Origin: Clostridium sp. AM34-11AC
GTDB taxonomy: Bacteria > Bacillota > Clostridia > Lachnospirales > Lachnospiraceae
Assembly: GCF_003435375.1 (NCBI RefSeq)
Contig: NZ_QWGL01000001.1
Span: 496,001 to 560,000, forward strand
Reading direction: 5' to 3'
DNA length: 64,000 nucleotides
Shown in pieces: positions 33,784 to 42,995 of this stretch. Position numbers and translations under genes: made by a program. Position 1 is the first letter of the stretch, and the number at the start of each line of letters is the position of its first letter. The notes below the pieces were generated by a model that saw nothing but the letters and a program-made list of their open reading frames with translations, had not been told where the DNA came from and did not search any database.

Positions 33784-35061
33784 ATGACACATTCCCCCCT
33801 CACAAGACTCCAGAAGTTCCGTCTTCTGTCCCTGATCCCCCTCTATTTCATGATCGTCGGACTGTTTTTACAGCCTATCAAGGAAATTCTTCCGGGACTC
33901 TGGACACTGATCAGGGAGCCGGACTTTCTGATCACAGACTATTTTCTGGTCGGCGGCATCGGAACTTCCTTTATCAACGCCGGACTGCTGACACTTTTAT
34001 GTATCTGGACCATCTATTTCCTCGATATGGACATGGACGGACATACAATCACGTCCAGCTGCCTGATGTTTGGCTTCTCCCTGTTCGGAAAGAACCTCTT
34101 AAACATCTGGGCGATCCTGCTCGGTGTGTATATCTATGCCCACTATCACAAAATGCACCTGTCACGCTATGTTTATATCGGTTTTTACGGTACCAGCCTG
34201 TCCCCGATCATCACGCAGATCATGTACATCTCGAATCTGCCCTATCTCCTGCGGCTTCTCATCAGCCTCTCCGTCGGGCTCATGATTGGCTTTGTGCTGC
34301 CGCCATTATCCACCCATGTTCATTATTCCCACAAAGGTTACTCCCTGTATAACGTAGGTTTTTCCGCCGGGATCATCGCCACCGTCGTGGTCTCCGTGCT
34401 GAAGTCCTTCGGCATCACCACTGAGTCTCGCCTGATCTGGTCAGAAGGCAACAACCAGCTGCTCTTTGCTATCCTCTGCGGTCTCTTTGCTGCCATGATC
34501 CTCGCGGCGTTTCTCTTTGGAGGGAAGGAGGTCAGCGCGTCCTACCGGAATATCCTGTCCTGCTCCGGAATCGGTGGAACCGATTATCTCCGGGATAACG
34601 GGGGCGCGGCAACAATCCTCAATATGGCCATCAACGGCCTCTTTGCCACGATCTTTGTTCTCGGAGTCGGGGGTGAACTGAACGGACCGACGATCGGCGG
34701 AATCTTTACGATCGTTGGCTTTTCCGCCACAGGAAAACATATCCGCAACATCTCCCCGATCATGTTCGGTGTGCTTTTCGCAAGCTTTACAAAGCATTGG
34801 ACCATCAATTCTCCGTCGCCGATCCTGGCACTTTTATTTTCGACAACACTGGCGCCGATTGCTGGGGAATTCGGAGTCTTCATGGGGCTTCTCGCAGGTT
34901 TTCTTCACTCCTCTGTCGCCCTGAATGTCGGAATTGTGTATGGTGGCATGAATTTATATAATAATGGATTTGCTGGTGGAATTGTAGCAATTTTCATGGT
35001 TCCGGTGATCCACTCGATCCGTGACCGGAGAGCGAGAGCGAAAGGAGAGATTTCGCTGTAA
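33784..35061 (+). CDS. DUF1576 membrane protein
   Basis: This 425-residue integral membrane protein has about 10-12 segments in two similar halves, for example FINAGLLTLLCIWTIY and TILNMAINGLFATIFV. The halves share the N-G-L and SPIITQIMY / SPIMFGVLF type segments of the DUF1576 family. No function is known. I chose ATG 33784 (MTHSPLTRLQKF), with AAAGGA 9 bases upstream; the frame is open from 33655. Its stop overlaps the start of the VanZ-like gene. The 211-bp gap before it shows no clear structure. Confidence 0.85.
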   Translation: MTHSPLTRLQKFRLLSLIPLYFMIVGLFLQPIKEILPGLWTLIREPDFLITDYFLVGGIGTSFINAGLLTLLCIWTIYFLDMDMDGHTITSSCLMFGFSLFGKNLLNIWAILLGVYIYAHYHKMHLSRYVYIGFYGTSLSPIITQIMYISNLPYLLRLLISLSVGLMIGFVLPPLSTHVHYSHKGYSLYNVGFSAGIIATVVVSVLKSFGITTESRLIWSEGNNQLLFAILCGLFAAMILAAFLFGGKEVSASYRNILSCSGIGGTDYLRDNGGAATILNMAINGLFATIFVLGVGGELNGPTIGGIFTIVGFSATGKHIRNISPIMFGVLFASFTKHWTINSPSPILALLFSTTLAPIAGEFGVFMGLLAGFLHSSVALNVGIVYGGMNLYNNGFAGGIVAIFMVPVIHSIRDRRARAKGEISL

Positions 35062-35579
35062 TGCATATGATATCTGAAAAAGGAAATATGAAGCATAAAA
35101 AAGATTATCCCGCTGCCGTAAAGCTGCTTTTCTGGCTTCCGGCAGCATGCATCGCCGCCGCCATCTTCTGGTTTTCCGCCCAGCCGGCGGCGGAGTCCAC
35201 GGAGATGAGCGACACCGTAAGCCACTTAATTCTTTTACTCGGCACAAAGCTCGGCTTTTTCCACGGAAATCCGGCGCAGTATGCTGACCTCATCGAGCTC
35301 ATGAGCTTCCCCGTCCGAAAAACCGCCCACATGACGGAATATCTTGTATTTTACTGTGCTGTCCGTTTCGGACTCCATTTTACATACCAGCCATTAAACG
35401 TGAAACGCCGTCTTCTCACCGCTCTCGCCATCGTCTTCCTCTACGCCTGCACCGACGAATTCCACCAGTTCTTCGTCCCTGGCCGCGCAGGACGGTTTAC
35501 AGACGTGCTGATCGACTGCTTTGGGTGCGCAGTCGTAACGCTGATTTGTACAATAAAAAAGTCTTCTTCCCAGCGATGA
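35061..35579 (+). CDS. VanZ-like membrane protein
   Basis: This 172-residue protein has about four membrane segments and the VanZ-type features WFSAQPAAES near the N-terminus, VRKTAHMTEYLVFYCAV in the middle and ACTDEFHQFFVPGRAGRFTDVLIDCFGC at the end. VanZ proteins are membrane proteins, one of which gives teicoplanin resistance; the general function is unclear. ATG 35061 overlaps the upstream stop (TAATG). An internal ATG at 35091 with AAAGGA just before it could be the real start. Confidence 0.88.
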   Translation: MHMISEKGNMKHKKDYPAAVKLLFWLPAACIAAAIFWFSAQPAAESTEMSDTVSHLILLLGTKLGFFHGNPAQYADLIELMSFPVRKTAHMTEYLVFYCAVRFGLHFTYQPLNVKRRLLTALAIVFLYACTDEFHQFFVPGRAGRFTDVLIDCFGCAVVTLICTIKKSSSQR

Positions 35580-35609
35580 CCATTTTGCTGACGTCAGCAA
35601 AATGGTCAT
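35576..35609 (+). terminator. perfect 34-bp palindrome terminator after the VanZ gene
   Basis: ATGACCATTTTGCTGAC and its exact reverse complement meet without a loop, followed by CTGTTTTTATTT. The palindrome includes the TGA stop codon. Confidence 0.8.
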
Positions 35610-35646
35610 CTGTTTTTATTTCATTATTTTCTTATCGCATAAAAAT

Positions 35647-35672
35647 GGGAGTCCCACATTTCAGAGACTCCC
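35647..35672 (-). terminator. terminator of the LacI-regulated catabolic operon
   Basis: GGGAGTC / GACTCCC stem followed on the minus strand by CATTTTTATG, 14 bases after the kinase stop. Confidence 0.7.
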
Positions 35673-35685
35673 GCACCAAACAATC

Positions 35686-36642
35686 TTATTTTATTTTCAT
35701 TCGCTTCTCTACATCTGCAAGCAACGGCATCGATGGAATTCCACCGAAATTTTCTACACATAGTGATGCCGCTGCATTTGCAAATCCGGCATATTCTACC
35801 GCCATATCTAATGTAATTTTTTCGATAGATTCATTTGACTGACTGAGTTTATAAAGAAATGTTCCCCAAAATGCATCTCCAGCTCCGGTCGTATCTACCA
35901 CATTACTTTCAAATCCGGGAACTCTCTTTCCGCCTTCTGCATTTGCTATATATGCGCCATCTTTTCCAAGGGTAACTGCTACAAGTTTTACTCCCTTCTC
36001 CATCAGCACTTTTGCAGCCTGCTCCGGTTTCTTCTCATCTGTTAGAAGTTCTGTTTCCTCATCCGAAATTTTCATTACATCCACAAATGGAATCAAACTT
36101 TTCATTTCGCGCTTTGCTGTTTCCACATTCTCCCACAACGTTGCTCTGTAGTTCGGATCATAAGAGATGACTGCGCCTGCTGACTTGGCTGCCTTTATTG
36201 CTGCAAACGTAGTGCTGCGTGCCGGTTCCGACGTCAAAGACAGAGAACCAACATGGAATATCTTCGTGTTCCCAAGAATTTCCATATCCAGTTCTTTCTC
36301 TGTGATCTGCGTATCTGCCCCTGGCTTTCTCGCAAATGAGAAGGTACGTTCTCCTTCCGGTGACAGATCCACGAACGCGAGCGTTGTAAAATATCTTTCA
36401 TCCAGAATAAAGCCTCTCGTATCGATCTGTTCCTTCTCTAAAATCTCCTTTAAAAACCGTCCATGCATATCCGTTCCGGCTTTTCCCAGAAATGCGGTTT
36501 TTGCCCCAAAACGAGCCGCTGATGTCAACGCATTCGCCGGCGCTCCACCTGGATTCTGTGCAAATAGTTTTTGTCCGTTTCTGCCGATTCCCTGATACGT
36601 AAAATCAATCAGGATTTCACCCAATGCTGTTATATCGTACAT
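35686..36642 (-). CDS. PfkB-family sugar kinase (fructokinase-like)
   Basis: This 318-residue ribokinase-fold kinase has the N-terminal glycine motif NPGGAPANALTSAARFGAKT and the C-terminal anion-hole motif DTTGAGDAFWGTFL with the catalytic Asp. It phosphorylates a free sugar or similar alcohol with ATP. It overlaps the VOC gene start region and is the last gene of the LacI-regulated transporter/hydrolase operon, so the imported substrate should yield a sugar. Fructokinase is the nearest general type; the actual sugar is unknown. Confidence 0.92.
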   Translation of the reverse strand: MYDITALGEILIDFTYQGIGRNGQKLFAQNPGGAPANALTSAARFGAKTAFLGKAGTDMHGRFLKEILEKEQIDTRGFILDERYFTTLAFVDLSPEGERTFSFARKPGADTQITEKELDMEILGNTKIFHVGSLSLTSEPARSTTFAAIKAAKSAGAVISYDPNYRATLWENVETAKREMKSLIPFVDVMKISDEETELLTDEKKPEQAAKVLMEKGVKLVAVTLGKDGAYIANAEGGKRVPGFESNVVDTTGAGDAFWGTFLYKLSQSNESIEKITLDMAVEYAGFANAAASLCVENFGGIPSMPLLADVEKRMKIK

Positions 36643-37361
36643 GCCTTCTCCTCCATAAATTTTACTCTCTCCAGAGCTGTCCCGGACAAGTAGTCATTTC
36701 CTCCGAGAATAAGCCTCTCAATTACCGGATGTCTCTGGACAGAAAGTTCCGGTAAATCATGAAATTTATAAATCTCAATTACCGTCTCACCGGCAGCAAC
36801 CATACAGCAGAGAATCGTATGTCCGTCCACATGATTTACAACCGGATCAAAGCACGCGGTGAATCCCAGATTCTCATAAAATTGAATTGCAGCAGACAGG
36901 TCTGAAACCTGTAGTCCCACATGTTCAAGACCACAGATCGGTGTCCTGTTCGGCGGAATCTTTTTGTGCAGCTTCTGGCTGACCTCTATCGTAAATCCAT
37001 ATCCCGATATAATGTTGAAATAATTCATTCCTGTTCCATATACTTTTCCACTATACCGCGGTCCTCCGTTTTCTCCGAGCTGCAGATTTAATCCCCGGCT
37101 TTCGCAATATGCAATCGCCGCCTCGATGTCATGTGTCTCCAACGCAATATGTCGGAATCCCAGACACATATCATCCGGCCCGTATTTGTCTGCAAGATGT
37201 TCTTTGTCTTCTCTTAAAACCAACCGGAAATTTCCATTACGCAGACAAATCATCCCTTTATGATCTTCTTCCACAAAAAACAAATTTTCACAAAGCCACC
37301 TTTTCGCACCGGGCACATCTTCTACCAGAAGCTGCACTCCCCAAATGTACCTGTCGCCCAT
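36630..37361 (-). CDS. tandem VOC (glyoxalase-fold) protein
   Basis: This 243-residue protein has two glyoxalase/bleomycin-resistance-type halves. The first (residues 1-130) contains FRHIALETHDIEAAIAYCESRG and the second (about 140-243) contains GLEHVGLQVSDLSAAIQFYENLGF. Histidines at the start of each half (FRHIAL, LEHVGL) and acids (TIEVSQ, VIEIYKF) could bind a metal. Such proteins act as epimerases, lyases or dioxygenases. It is eighth in the LacI-regulated operon, with GAGGTG upstream. A role in sugar or phenolic breakdown cannot be told apart. Confidence 0.85.
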   Translation of the reverse strand: MGDRYIWGVQLLVEDVPGAKRWLCENLFFVEEDHKGMICLRNGNFRLVLREDKEHLADKYGPDDMCLGFRHIALETHDIEAAIAYCESRGLNLQLGENGGPRYSGKVYGTGMNYFNIISGYGFTIEVSQKLHKKIPPNRTPICGLEHVGLQVSDLSAAIQFYENLGFTACFDPVVNHVDGHTILCCMVAAGETVIEIYKFHDLPELSVQRHPVIERLILGGNDYLSGTALERVKFMEEKACTI

Positions 37362-37415
37362 CCACTTTCACCTCTATATTCTCTGTCAGCCTGCCTTCTC
37401 TGTTATATTTCTGTT

Positions 37416-39197
37416 TCAGCCGTCATAGCGGATACTTCCGTCTTCATTTCTGCGGAAATGGCACATAAAGTGATCCCACGTAAGCTGCGCCATTTCTGCT
37501 GTGTAGGTATGCGGGCAGCTTCGAATGACTGTAAAGCACACCATCGGAGCATGATTTTGATCATACATTACCAATGTATGATATTTTCCATTATCGTACC
37601 AATTCTCAAACCTCGGTTCTACTCCGTTGCTGTGGCAGTAATTTTCAAGTGTTGCTCTCGCAATTGTGCCCGGATCCAGCGATACGGAAGCGATGTCATA
37701 TTCTCCAAGCATAAACCATACCGGTCTCTGTGCGCAGCCTTCCAATGGCCGTACCTGTGGAGCCCAACCGTCCATTGCTCCGGTTGGTGCAAAAGCTGCA
37801 AACCGTTCCGGGATCCTCCGCGCCAGTTCCTGCGTCATATGTGAACCGTTAGAATGTCCTGTCACATAGATCCTGGATGGATCAATCGAATATGTCTTTT
37901 CCATGTAATCCAGCATTTTCTCAAAATAAGGCACCTCATCATGAAGCGGAACTCCCATTGATTCCAACGCCCAGTGCGGAACCGGAAATTTTGCCAGTCC
38001 GTCATTATAAGGATATGCCGACGCAAAGCATACAAAGAAATCTCTCTCTTCCGCAAGGCGATACCAGTCACTGGTACGTTCAAAATATTCTGCATTGCAG
38101 GACATGCCGTGAATCGCCACAACGAGAGGATACTTTTTTCCATCTCCAGATCGATATCCGGACGGAACATAGATATTCCAATATCTTGGCAGACCTTCTA
38201 CGATTTGTTCTACTCGTACAACCCCAATCTCCTCCTGCGTTCTCATAGGCCTTAAACAGTTATTTCCAAAACTGCCCCAGCGTGAAAACCGCAGGACAAA
38301 TTTTATCATTTCTTCATTAAGTGTTTCCCGTGATACCTCACTCACACTCTCGGAATTTCCAAGCCATGCCTGTGCAACAGGCTGTGCATTAACATAATAC
38401 TGTCCGCGCTCCGGCTGCTCCAGATAAACTTCTCCATATGCATTTGCCAGACCTTCTTCTTTAGCCCGAAGAATCGTCCTCATATATTCGAATGTTTCCT
38501 TTGCTTTTCCACTTCGGTCAATCAGGAATCCGGGAATCGCAATATCTGTTTTCTTTAATGTCAAATCTCCATCCGATGGAAGTTTTCCGAGTATCTCCAG
38601 CAATTCAGGATCTACCGCACAGTTTCCATCAGCCGCAAAAGCTGCAAACGTCGCACTGTACGTCAGGGCAAATGCCGCGGCAATTTCCGCACCGGCACCG
38701 AATCCCATAACATACATATAGGATTCACAGATATCGACTGTCAGCCGCTGCACAAATTCTAATGTGATGATCTCCCACGCATAATCAAATTCTTTATCAA
38801 TCTGTTCTCTGTCCCATTGGCTGCTTTCAAATACTACCAAAGCTGTATGATATTTTTCCGCCAGTGCGATCCAGTTTTCAGAATGAATAAATGCTTCCGC
38901 GTTCGTCCCATTTTCCGGGAATACAAAAATCCCTGCTCCCTTTGAGATCATTCCATCCGGCACATAGATTGCATATTTCCGCTCCTGGCCATTTATCACG
39001 ATCGTTTTTTCTGTAATTCCAAGATTACACTGATAATACGGGCTGCTATGATTTAATTTATCTTCCGGGATCGGCGGAAACAATTCTCTGTGTCTGTTCC
39101 GTTTCGGCGGGTGATATTCTGTTCCTCTTGGTGCCCGTGGCATTAAGATCGATCGGTTATTTTCCGGGCTAAAATGAAAGCTCTCATATTTTCCCAT
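37416..39197 (-). CDS. double-domain alpha/beta hydrolase (PHB-depolymerase/feruloyl-esterase-like), second copy
   Basis: This 593-residue cytoplasmic esterase-like protein has two alpha/beta-hydrolase-type parts. In the C-terminal part the nucleophile elbow is intact (VTGHSNGSHMTQ), with LVVAIHGMSCN for the oxyanion region and HAPMVCF or CPHTYTAEM near a final His. In the N-terminal part the elbow reads VMGFGAGAEIAAAF, with Gly in the Ser place, so this part is probably inactive. No signal peptide is present. I chose ATG 39197 (MGKYESFHFSPENNRS), which aligns with the neighbouring paralogue. It lies 33 bases after that paralogue in the LacI operon and probably removes acyl or ester groups from the imported compound. 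Confidence 0.85.
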   Translation of the reverse strand: MGKYESFHFSPENNRSILMPRAPRGTEYHPPKRNRHRELFPPIPEDKLNHSSPYYQCNLGITEKTIVINGQERKYAIYVPDGMISKGAGIFVFPENGTNAEAFIHSENWIALAEKYHTALVVFESSQWDREQIDKEFDYAWEIITLEFVQRLTVDICESYMYVMGFGAGAEIAAAFALTYSATFAAFAADGNCAVDPELLEILGKLPSDGDLTLKKTDIAIPGFLIDRSGKAKETFEYMRTILRAKEEGLANAYGEVYLEQPERGQYYVNAQPVAQAWLGNSESVSEVSRETLNEEMIKFVLRFSRWGSFGNNCLRPMRTQEEIGVVRVEQIVEGLPRYWNIYVPSGYRSGDGKKYPLVVAIHGMSCNAEYFERTSDWYRLAEERDFFVCFASAYPYNDGLAKFPVPHWALESMGVPLHDEVPYFEKMLDYMEKTYSIDPSRIYVTGHSNGSHMTQELARRIPERFAAFAPTGAMDGWAPQVRPLEGCAQRPVWFMLGEYDIASVSLDPGTIARATLENYCHSNGVEPRFENWYDNGKYHTLVMYDQNHAPMVCFTVIRSCPHTYTAEMAQLTWDHFMCHFRRNEDGSIRYDG

Positions 39198-39229
39198 AAT
39201 CTTTACCTCTTCCTGCATTGCAGCAGTCA

Positions 39230-41011
39230 TTATCCATGATATTGAATACTTCCGTCAGCCTCTCTTGTAAAATGGCATAAGAATGTATCCCAGGTAAGCT
39301 GTGCCATCTCTCCGGTATAGGTATGCGGGCAGCCTTTCATGATCGTATATCGGATCATAGGAACATGATCCTTATCATACATCACCAACGTATGATAAAT
39401 TCCATTATCATACCAGTTTTCAAATTGCGGCGTCATATGGTTTGCACGGCAGTATGCTTTCAAAGTCTCTCGGGCAATACTTCCTTCCTCCACTGACGGA
39501 GAAGCCATATCATACTCGCCCATCATAAACGCAATTGGGCATTTCATATGATCATCGATCGGTTCGATTGCGTCCGCCAACTTGCCGCCCAGTGCACCCG
39601 TCGGCCCAAATGCCGCAAATCGTTCCGGCATTGTCCTTGAAAGCCTCTGTGTCATCCGGCCGCCATTAGAATGTCCAACTGCATAAATCCGTTTCTTATC
39701 GATCGGATACTTTTCTTCCATATCATCCAGCATTACCTTGAAATATTCGGATTCGTCCACACCTTCCTGATCCATCGGCCAAACACACCAGCCTGGAAGT
39801 GGAAATCTGCTTCTCCCTACATTTCTCGGATACGCGGCTGGATAAACTACAAAAAATCCACGTTCCTCGGCAAGCCGGTGCCAGTCACTTGTCTGTTCAA
39901 AATATTCCGGGCTGCAGGAAAATCCATGAATTGCTACAACAAGCGGATATTCCTTTTTGTCATCCGGCCTATAGCAGGAAGGTACATAGATATCCCAGTA
40001 CCTTGGCAGTCCTGCGATTTCTTTCTCTACTCTTATTACTCCGATTTCCTCCCAGCTTCTCTTCGTCCGCAGATGGTTATTTCCAGATCCGCCCCACAGG
40101 GAAAAACGAAGGACAAACCGAAGCATCGCTTCATTTATTTCATTCTGGTCAAATTTCTTTGTACTATTTTCATCCGCAAGCCATACCTGCGAAATCGGCT
40201 GCTCGTTTACATAATAAGCTCCGCGTCTCGGCTGCTCCAGATATACGCTTCCATACTGATTGATCAGATTTTCTTCTTTCACGCGGTTGATCTCTTTTAT
40301 ATACTCGAATACAGCTTCAGCATTTCCCTTCTTATCAATGAGAAATCCCGGCATTGCAATTTCTGTTTTCTTCCATGTATCAATTCCATCGGACGGTAAT
40401 TTTCTCAACACATTAAGGAGTTCTGGATCCACGCTGCAGTCTCCGCATACCGCAAATGCCGGAAATGTCGCACTATATGTAAGCGCAAACGCGGCAGCTA
40501 TGCCAGCGGCGTCCCCCAAACCGATCGGATAGAAAAACGACTCACAAATATCGACCGTTGGTCTCTTACTGAATTCGTGATAAACAGTCGTCCATGCATA
40601 GTCAAATTCTCTTTCAATCTGTTCTTTTTCCCACTTCGGGCTCTCCAGGATCAGCAGCGAGACAAGATATTTATCTGCTAGTTGTTTCCAGTTTCCTGTC
40701 TTTATAAATTCTCCTGCTGTAACACCACTTTCCGCAAAAATTACTACACAGGCACCTTTTGACCAAAGATTCTGCGGTGCATAAAGTCCATACGGCCGTT
40801 TTGCGCCTTCCAGTTCTATCTCCTTCTTGAAAAATCCGGAATTCAACAGGCTATATGGATCTCTTCCCTTCAGTACTTCCTCCGGAATCGGTTCAAACGG
40901 GTTTACAAGCCTGCTGCTGTCCACATGATACTCTGTTCCTTTTGGAATTCTAGGCATCAGCATCGAACGGTTATTAAGCGGACTGAAATGAAAGCTCTGA
41001 TATTTTTCCAT
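39230..41011 (-). CDS. double-domain alpha/beta hydrolase (PHB-depolymerase/feruloyl-esterase-like), first copy
   Basis: This 593-residue paralogue of the next gene has the same start (MEKYQSFHFSPLNNRSMLMP) and end (MAQLTWDTFLCHF). The C-terminal catalytic elbow is AVGHSNGGRMTQ with LVVAIHGFSCS upstream. The N-terminal elbow reads PIGLGDAAGIAAAF and also lacks the Ser. The pair arose by tandem duplication and has since diverged clearly. GGGAGG precedes the start. It follows the OppF-like ATPase gene by 33 bases, so uptake and ester cleavage are expressed together. Cytoplasmic location implies that small esterified molecules rather than polymers are attacked. Confidence 0.87.
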   Translation of the reverse strand: MEKYQSFHFSPLNNRSMLMPRIPKGTEYHVDSSRLVNPFEPIPEEVLKGRDPYSLLNSGFFKKEIELEGAKRPYGLYAPQNLWSKGACVVIFAESGVTAGEFIKTGNWKQLADKYLVSLLILESPKWEKEQIEREFDYAWTTVYHEFSKRPTVDICESFFYPIGLGDAAGIAAAFALTYSATFPAFAVCGDCSVDPELLNVLRKLPSDGIDTWKKTEIAMPGFLIDKKGNAEAVFEYIKEINRVKEENLINQYGSVYLEQPRRGAYYVNEQPISQVWLADENSTKKFDQNEINEAMLRFVLRFSLWGGSGNNHLRTKRSWEEIGVIRVEKEIAGLPRYWDIYVPSCYRPDDKKEYPLVVAIHGFSCSPEYFEQTSDWHRLAEERGFFVVYPAAYPRNVGRSRFPLPGWCVWPMDQEGVDESEYFKVMLDDMEEKYPIDKKRIYAVGHSNGGRMTQRLSRTMPERFAAFGPTGALGGKLADAIEPIDDHMKCPIAFMMGEYDMASPSVEEGSIARETLKAYCRANHMTPQFENWYDNGIYHTLVMYDKDHVPMIRYTIMKGCPHTYTGEMAQLTWDTFLCHFTREADGSIQYHG

Positions 41012-41044
41012 GATGACCTCCCTGTTTATCTCAACTCACAACTT

Positions 41045-41998
41045 TTAAAGAGAATTGATCTCACGTACTCTGCAGCAGGATACAAAATGTCCTGGTTTGA
41101 TCTCCTCAAGTTTCTGTGGCTTTCTGCAGTTTTCTGTCGCATAAACGCAGCGATCTGCAAACCGGCAGCCCGGCGGCGGATCGATCGGTGATGTGATCTC
41201 TCCCTTTAATACGATTCTTTCCTTTGGATGCAGAATATCTGTTGTCGGAATTGCGGACAAAAGAGCTTTTGTATACGGGTGAAGCGGCTCCGCAAACAAT
41301 TCTTTCGTCGGACTTGTCTCTACCAGCTGCCCCAGATACATAACAGAAATATTATGTGAAATATGGCGTACTACAGACATATTATGCGTAATAAACATAT
41401 ACGCAAGTCCATGTTCTTCCTGCAGATCCATCAAAAGATTTAAAATTTGTGCCTGAATGGAAACGTCCAGTGCGGATACCGGCTCATCACATACGATGAA
41501 CTTTGGATCCAGAGCCAACGCTCTCGCAATTCCTACTCTCTGTCTTCTTCCGCCATCCAGTTCGTGCGGGTAGCTCATCTTGATTCGTCTCGCAATACCC
41601 ACCATATCCATCAGACGTTCTGTCTCTGCGTCTACATTCTGCTTGTCGCATTTTCCACTAATTAAGAGCGGTTCCTTAATCGTATCCTCGACTGTCATTC
41701 GAGGATTCAGGGATGAATACGGATCCTGGAAAATGATCTGAACATCACTTCTCAATTTTTTCAGTTCCTGCGGTGTCGGATTTGTAATATCTTTTCCATT
41801 AAAATGAACAGATCCCCCCGTACTCTTCTGAAGATGGATGATCGTTCTTCCAAGAGTTGACTTTCCACAGCCGGATTCTCCTACAACACCCATTGTCTCT
41901 CCGGCATCAATATTCATCGTTACGTCGTCTACCGCATGAACAGCACCTTTGGGACCATAGAAATATTTTTTTAAGTTTTTTACCTCTACAAGTGCCAT
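41045..41998 (-). CDS. Opp/Dpp-type ABC transporter ATPase (OppF-like)
   Basis: This 317-residue ATP-binding subunit has Walker A GESGCGKSTLG, Q-loop IIFQDPYSSLNPRMTV, a signature reading LDGGRRQR (usual LSGGQ), Walker B FIVCDEPVSALD and switch His ITHNMS. The C-terminal oligopeptide/dipeptide extension has cysteines (PPGCRFADRCVYATENC) as in Fe-S-containing family members. I chose ATG 41998, with AAGGAGG upstream and 2-3 bases of overlap with the OppD-like stop. It powers the transporter encoded at 42.0-46.6 kb. Confidence 0.94.
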   Translation of the reverse strand: MALVEVKNLKKYFYGPKGAVHAVDDVTMNIDAGETMGVVGESGCGKSTLGRTIIHLQKSTGGSVHFNGKDITNPTPQELKKLRSDVQIIFQDPYSSLNPRMTVEDTIKEPLLISGKCDKQNVDAETERLMDMVGIARRIKMSYPHELDGGRRQRVGIARALALDPKFIVCDEPVSALDVSIQAQILNLLMDLQEEHGLAYMFITHNMSVVRHISHNISVMYLGQLVETSPTKELFAEPLHPYTKALLSAIPTTDILHPKERIVLKGEITSPIDPPPGCRFADRCVYATENCRKPQKLEEIKPGHFVSCCRVREINSL

Positions 41999-41999
41999 A

Positions 42000-42980
42000 C
42001 TAATCCTCCTTTTCTGCTGCTTCACAATATGGGCAGCTGCAGAAATGCCCCGGTCTTACTTCTGTCAGCGGGAATTTTATCGTTCTGCATTTATCCGTCG
42101 CATGCGGACATCTCGGATTAAAACAGCATCCTGTCGGAAGATCTGTCGGATCCGGTGGGAGTCCTTCAATATTGGCAAGTCTCCGCGTATCTACAGAAAG
42201 ATCCGGAATTGCTCCGAAAAGGCCGATGGTGTATGGATGCTGCGGGTGAAGGAATATCTCCTCTTTTGAACCATATTCCAAAACTTCACCGGCATAGATC
42301 ACTGCCACATTGTCGCACATTCTTCCAACAACACCGAGATCATGGGTGATCAGGATCATGGCTGTATTGTATTTCTTCTTCAGGTCATCCATCATATCGA
42401 GAACCTGAGCCTGAATCGTTACATCCAACGCGGTCGTCGGTTCATCTGCCAGAAGAAGATGTGGATTGCAGGCCAGTGCCATTGCGATAACAACTCGCTG
42501 CTTCATTCCACCTGAAAACTGATGCGGGTATTCTCCATAACGTTCTCTCGGAATACCAACCATAGCAAGCATATCTTCGGCCATCTCTCTTGCGGTTTTA
42601 TCTTCTCTTGTCTGATGTTTTCGAATTACTTCCGCAATCTGCTCTCCAACCTTCATGATCGGGTTTAACGCTGTCATCGGATCCTGAAATACCATCGTGA
42701 CCTGTCCGCCGCGGACCTTTCTCATTGCTGCCTCGCTGAGAGATAAAAGATCCACACCATCCAGAATGACCTTTCCACTCTTGACCTTCGCCTGAGCGTC
42801 CGGAAGAACACGAAGAATCGTTTTCGCAATGGTTGTCTTTCCTGCGCCGGTCTCGCCCACAAGTCCTAAAGTTTTTCCTCTTTCCAATTCAAAGGAAACA
42901 TTGTTGACTGCATGTACAACTTTTCCACCTGTACGATACTCAACAACGAGATCCTCCACCTTTAAAAATTTTTCGCTCAT
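42000..42980 (-). CDS. Opp/Dpp-type ABC transporter ATPase (OppD-like)
   Basis: This 326-residue ATP-binding subunit has Walker A GETGAGKTT, Q-loop MVFQDPMTALNP, signature FSGGMKQR, Walker B LLLADEPTTALD and a C-terminal Cys-containing extension (PTGCCFNPRCPHATDKC). It is the partner of the OppF-like subunit. GGGGG precedes ATG 42980, 15 bases after the OppC-like gene. Confidence 0.94.
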   Translation of the reverse strand: MSEKFLKVEDLVVEYRTGGKVVHAVNNVSFELERGKTLGLVGETGAGKTTIAKTILRVLPDAQAKVKSGKVILDGVDLLSLSEAAMRKVRGGQVTMVFQDPMTALNPIMKVGEQIAEVIRKHQTREDKTAREMAEDMLAMVGIPRERYGEYPHQFSGGMKQRVVIAMALACNPHLLLADEPTTALDVTIQAQVLDMMDDLKKKYNTAMILITHDLGVVGRMCDNVAVIYAGEVLEYGSKEEIFLHPQHPYTIGLFGAIPDLSVDTRRLANIEGLPPDPTDLPTGCCFNPRCPHATDKCRTIKFPLTEVRPGHFCSCPYCEAAEKED

Positions 42981-42995
42981 AACATGTCCCCCTCT

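Noticed and set aside
35576..35609. 34-bp perfect palindrome as a recombination or attachment site
   Set aside because: It directly follows the VanZ gene and is followed by a T-run, which a terminator explains fully.
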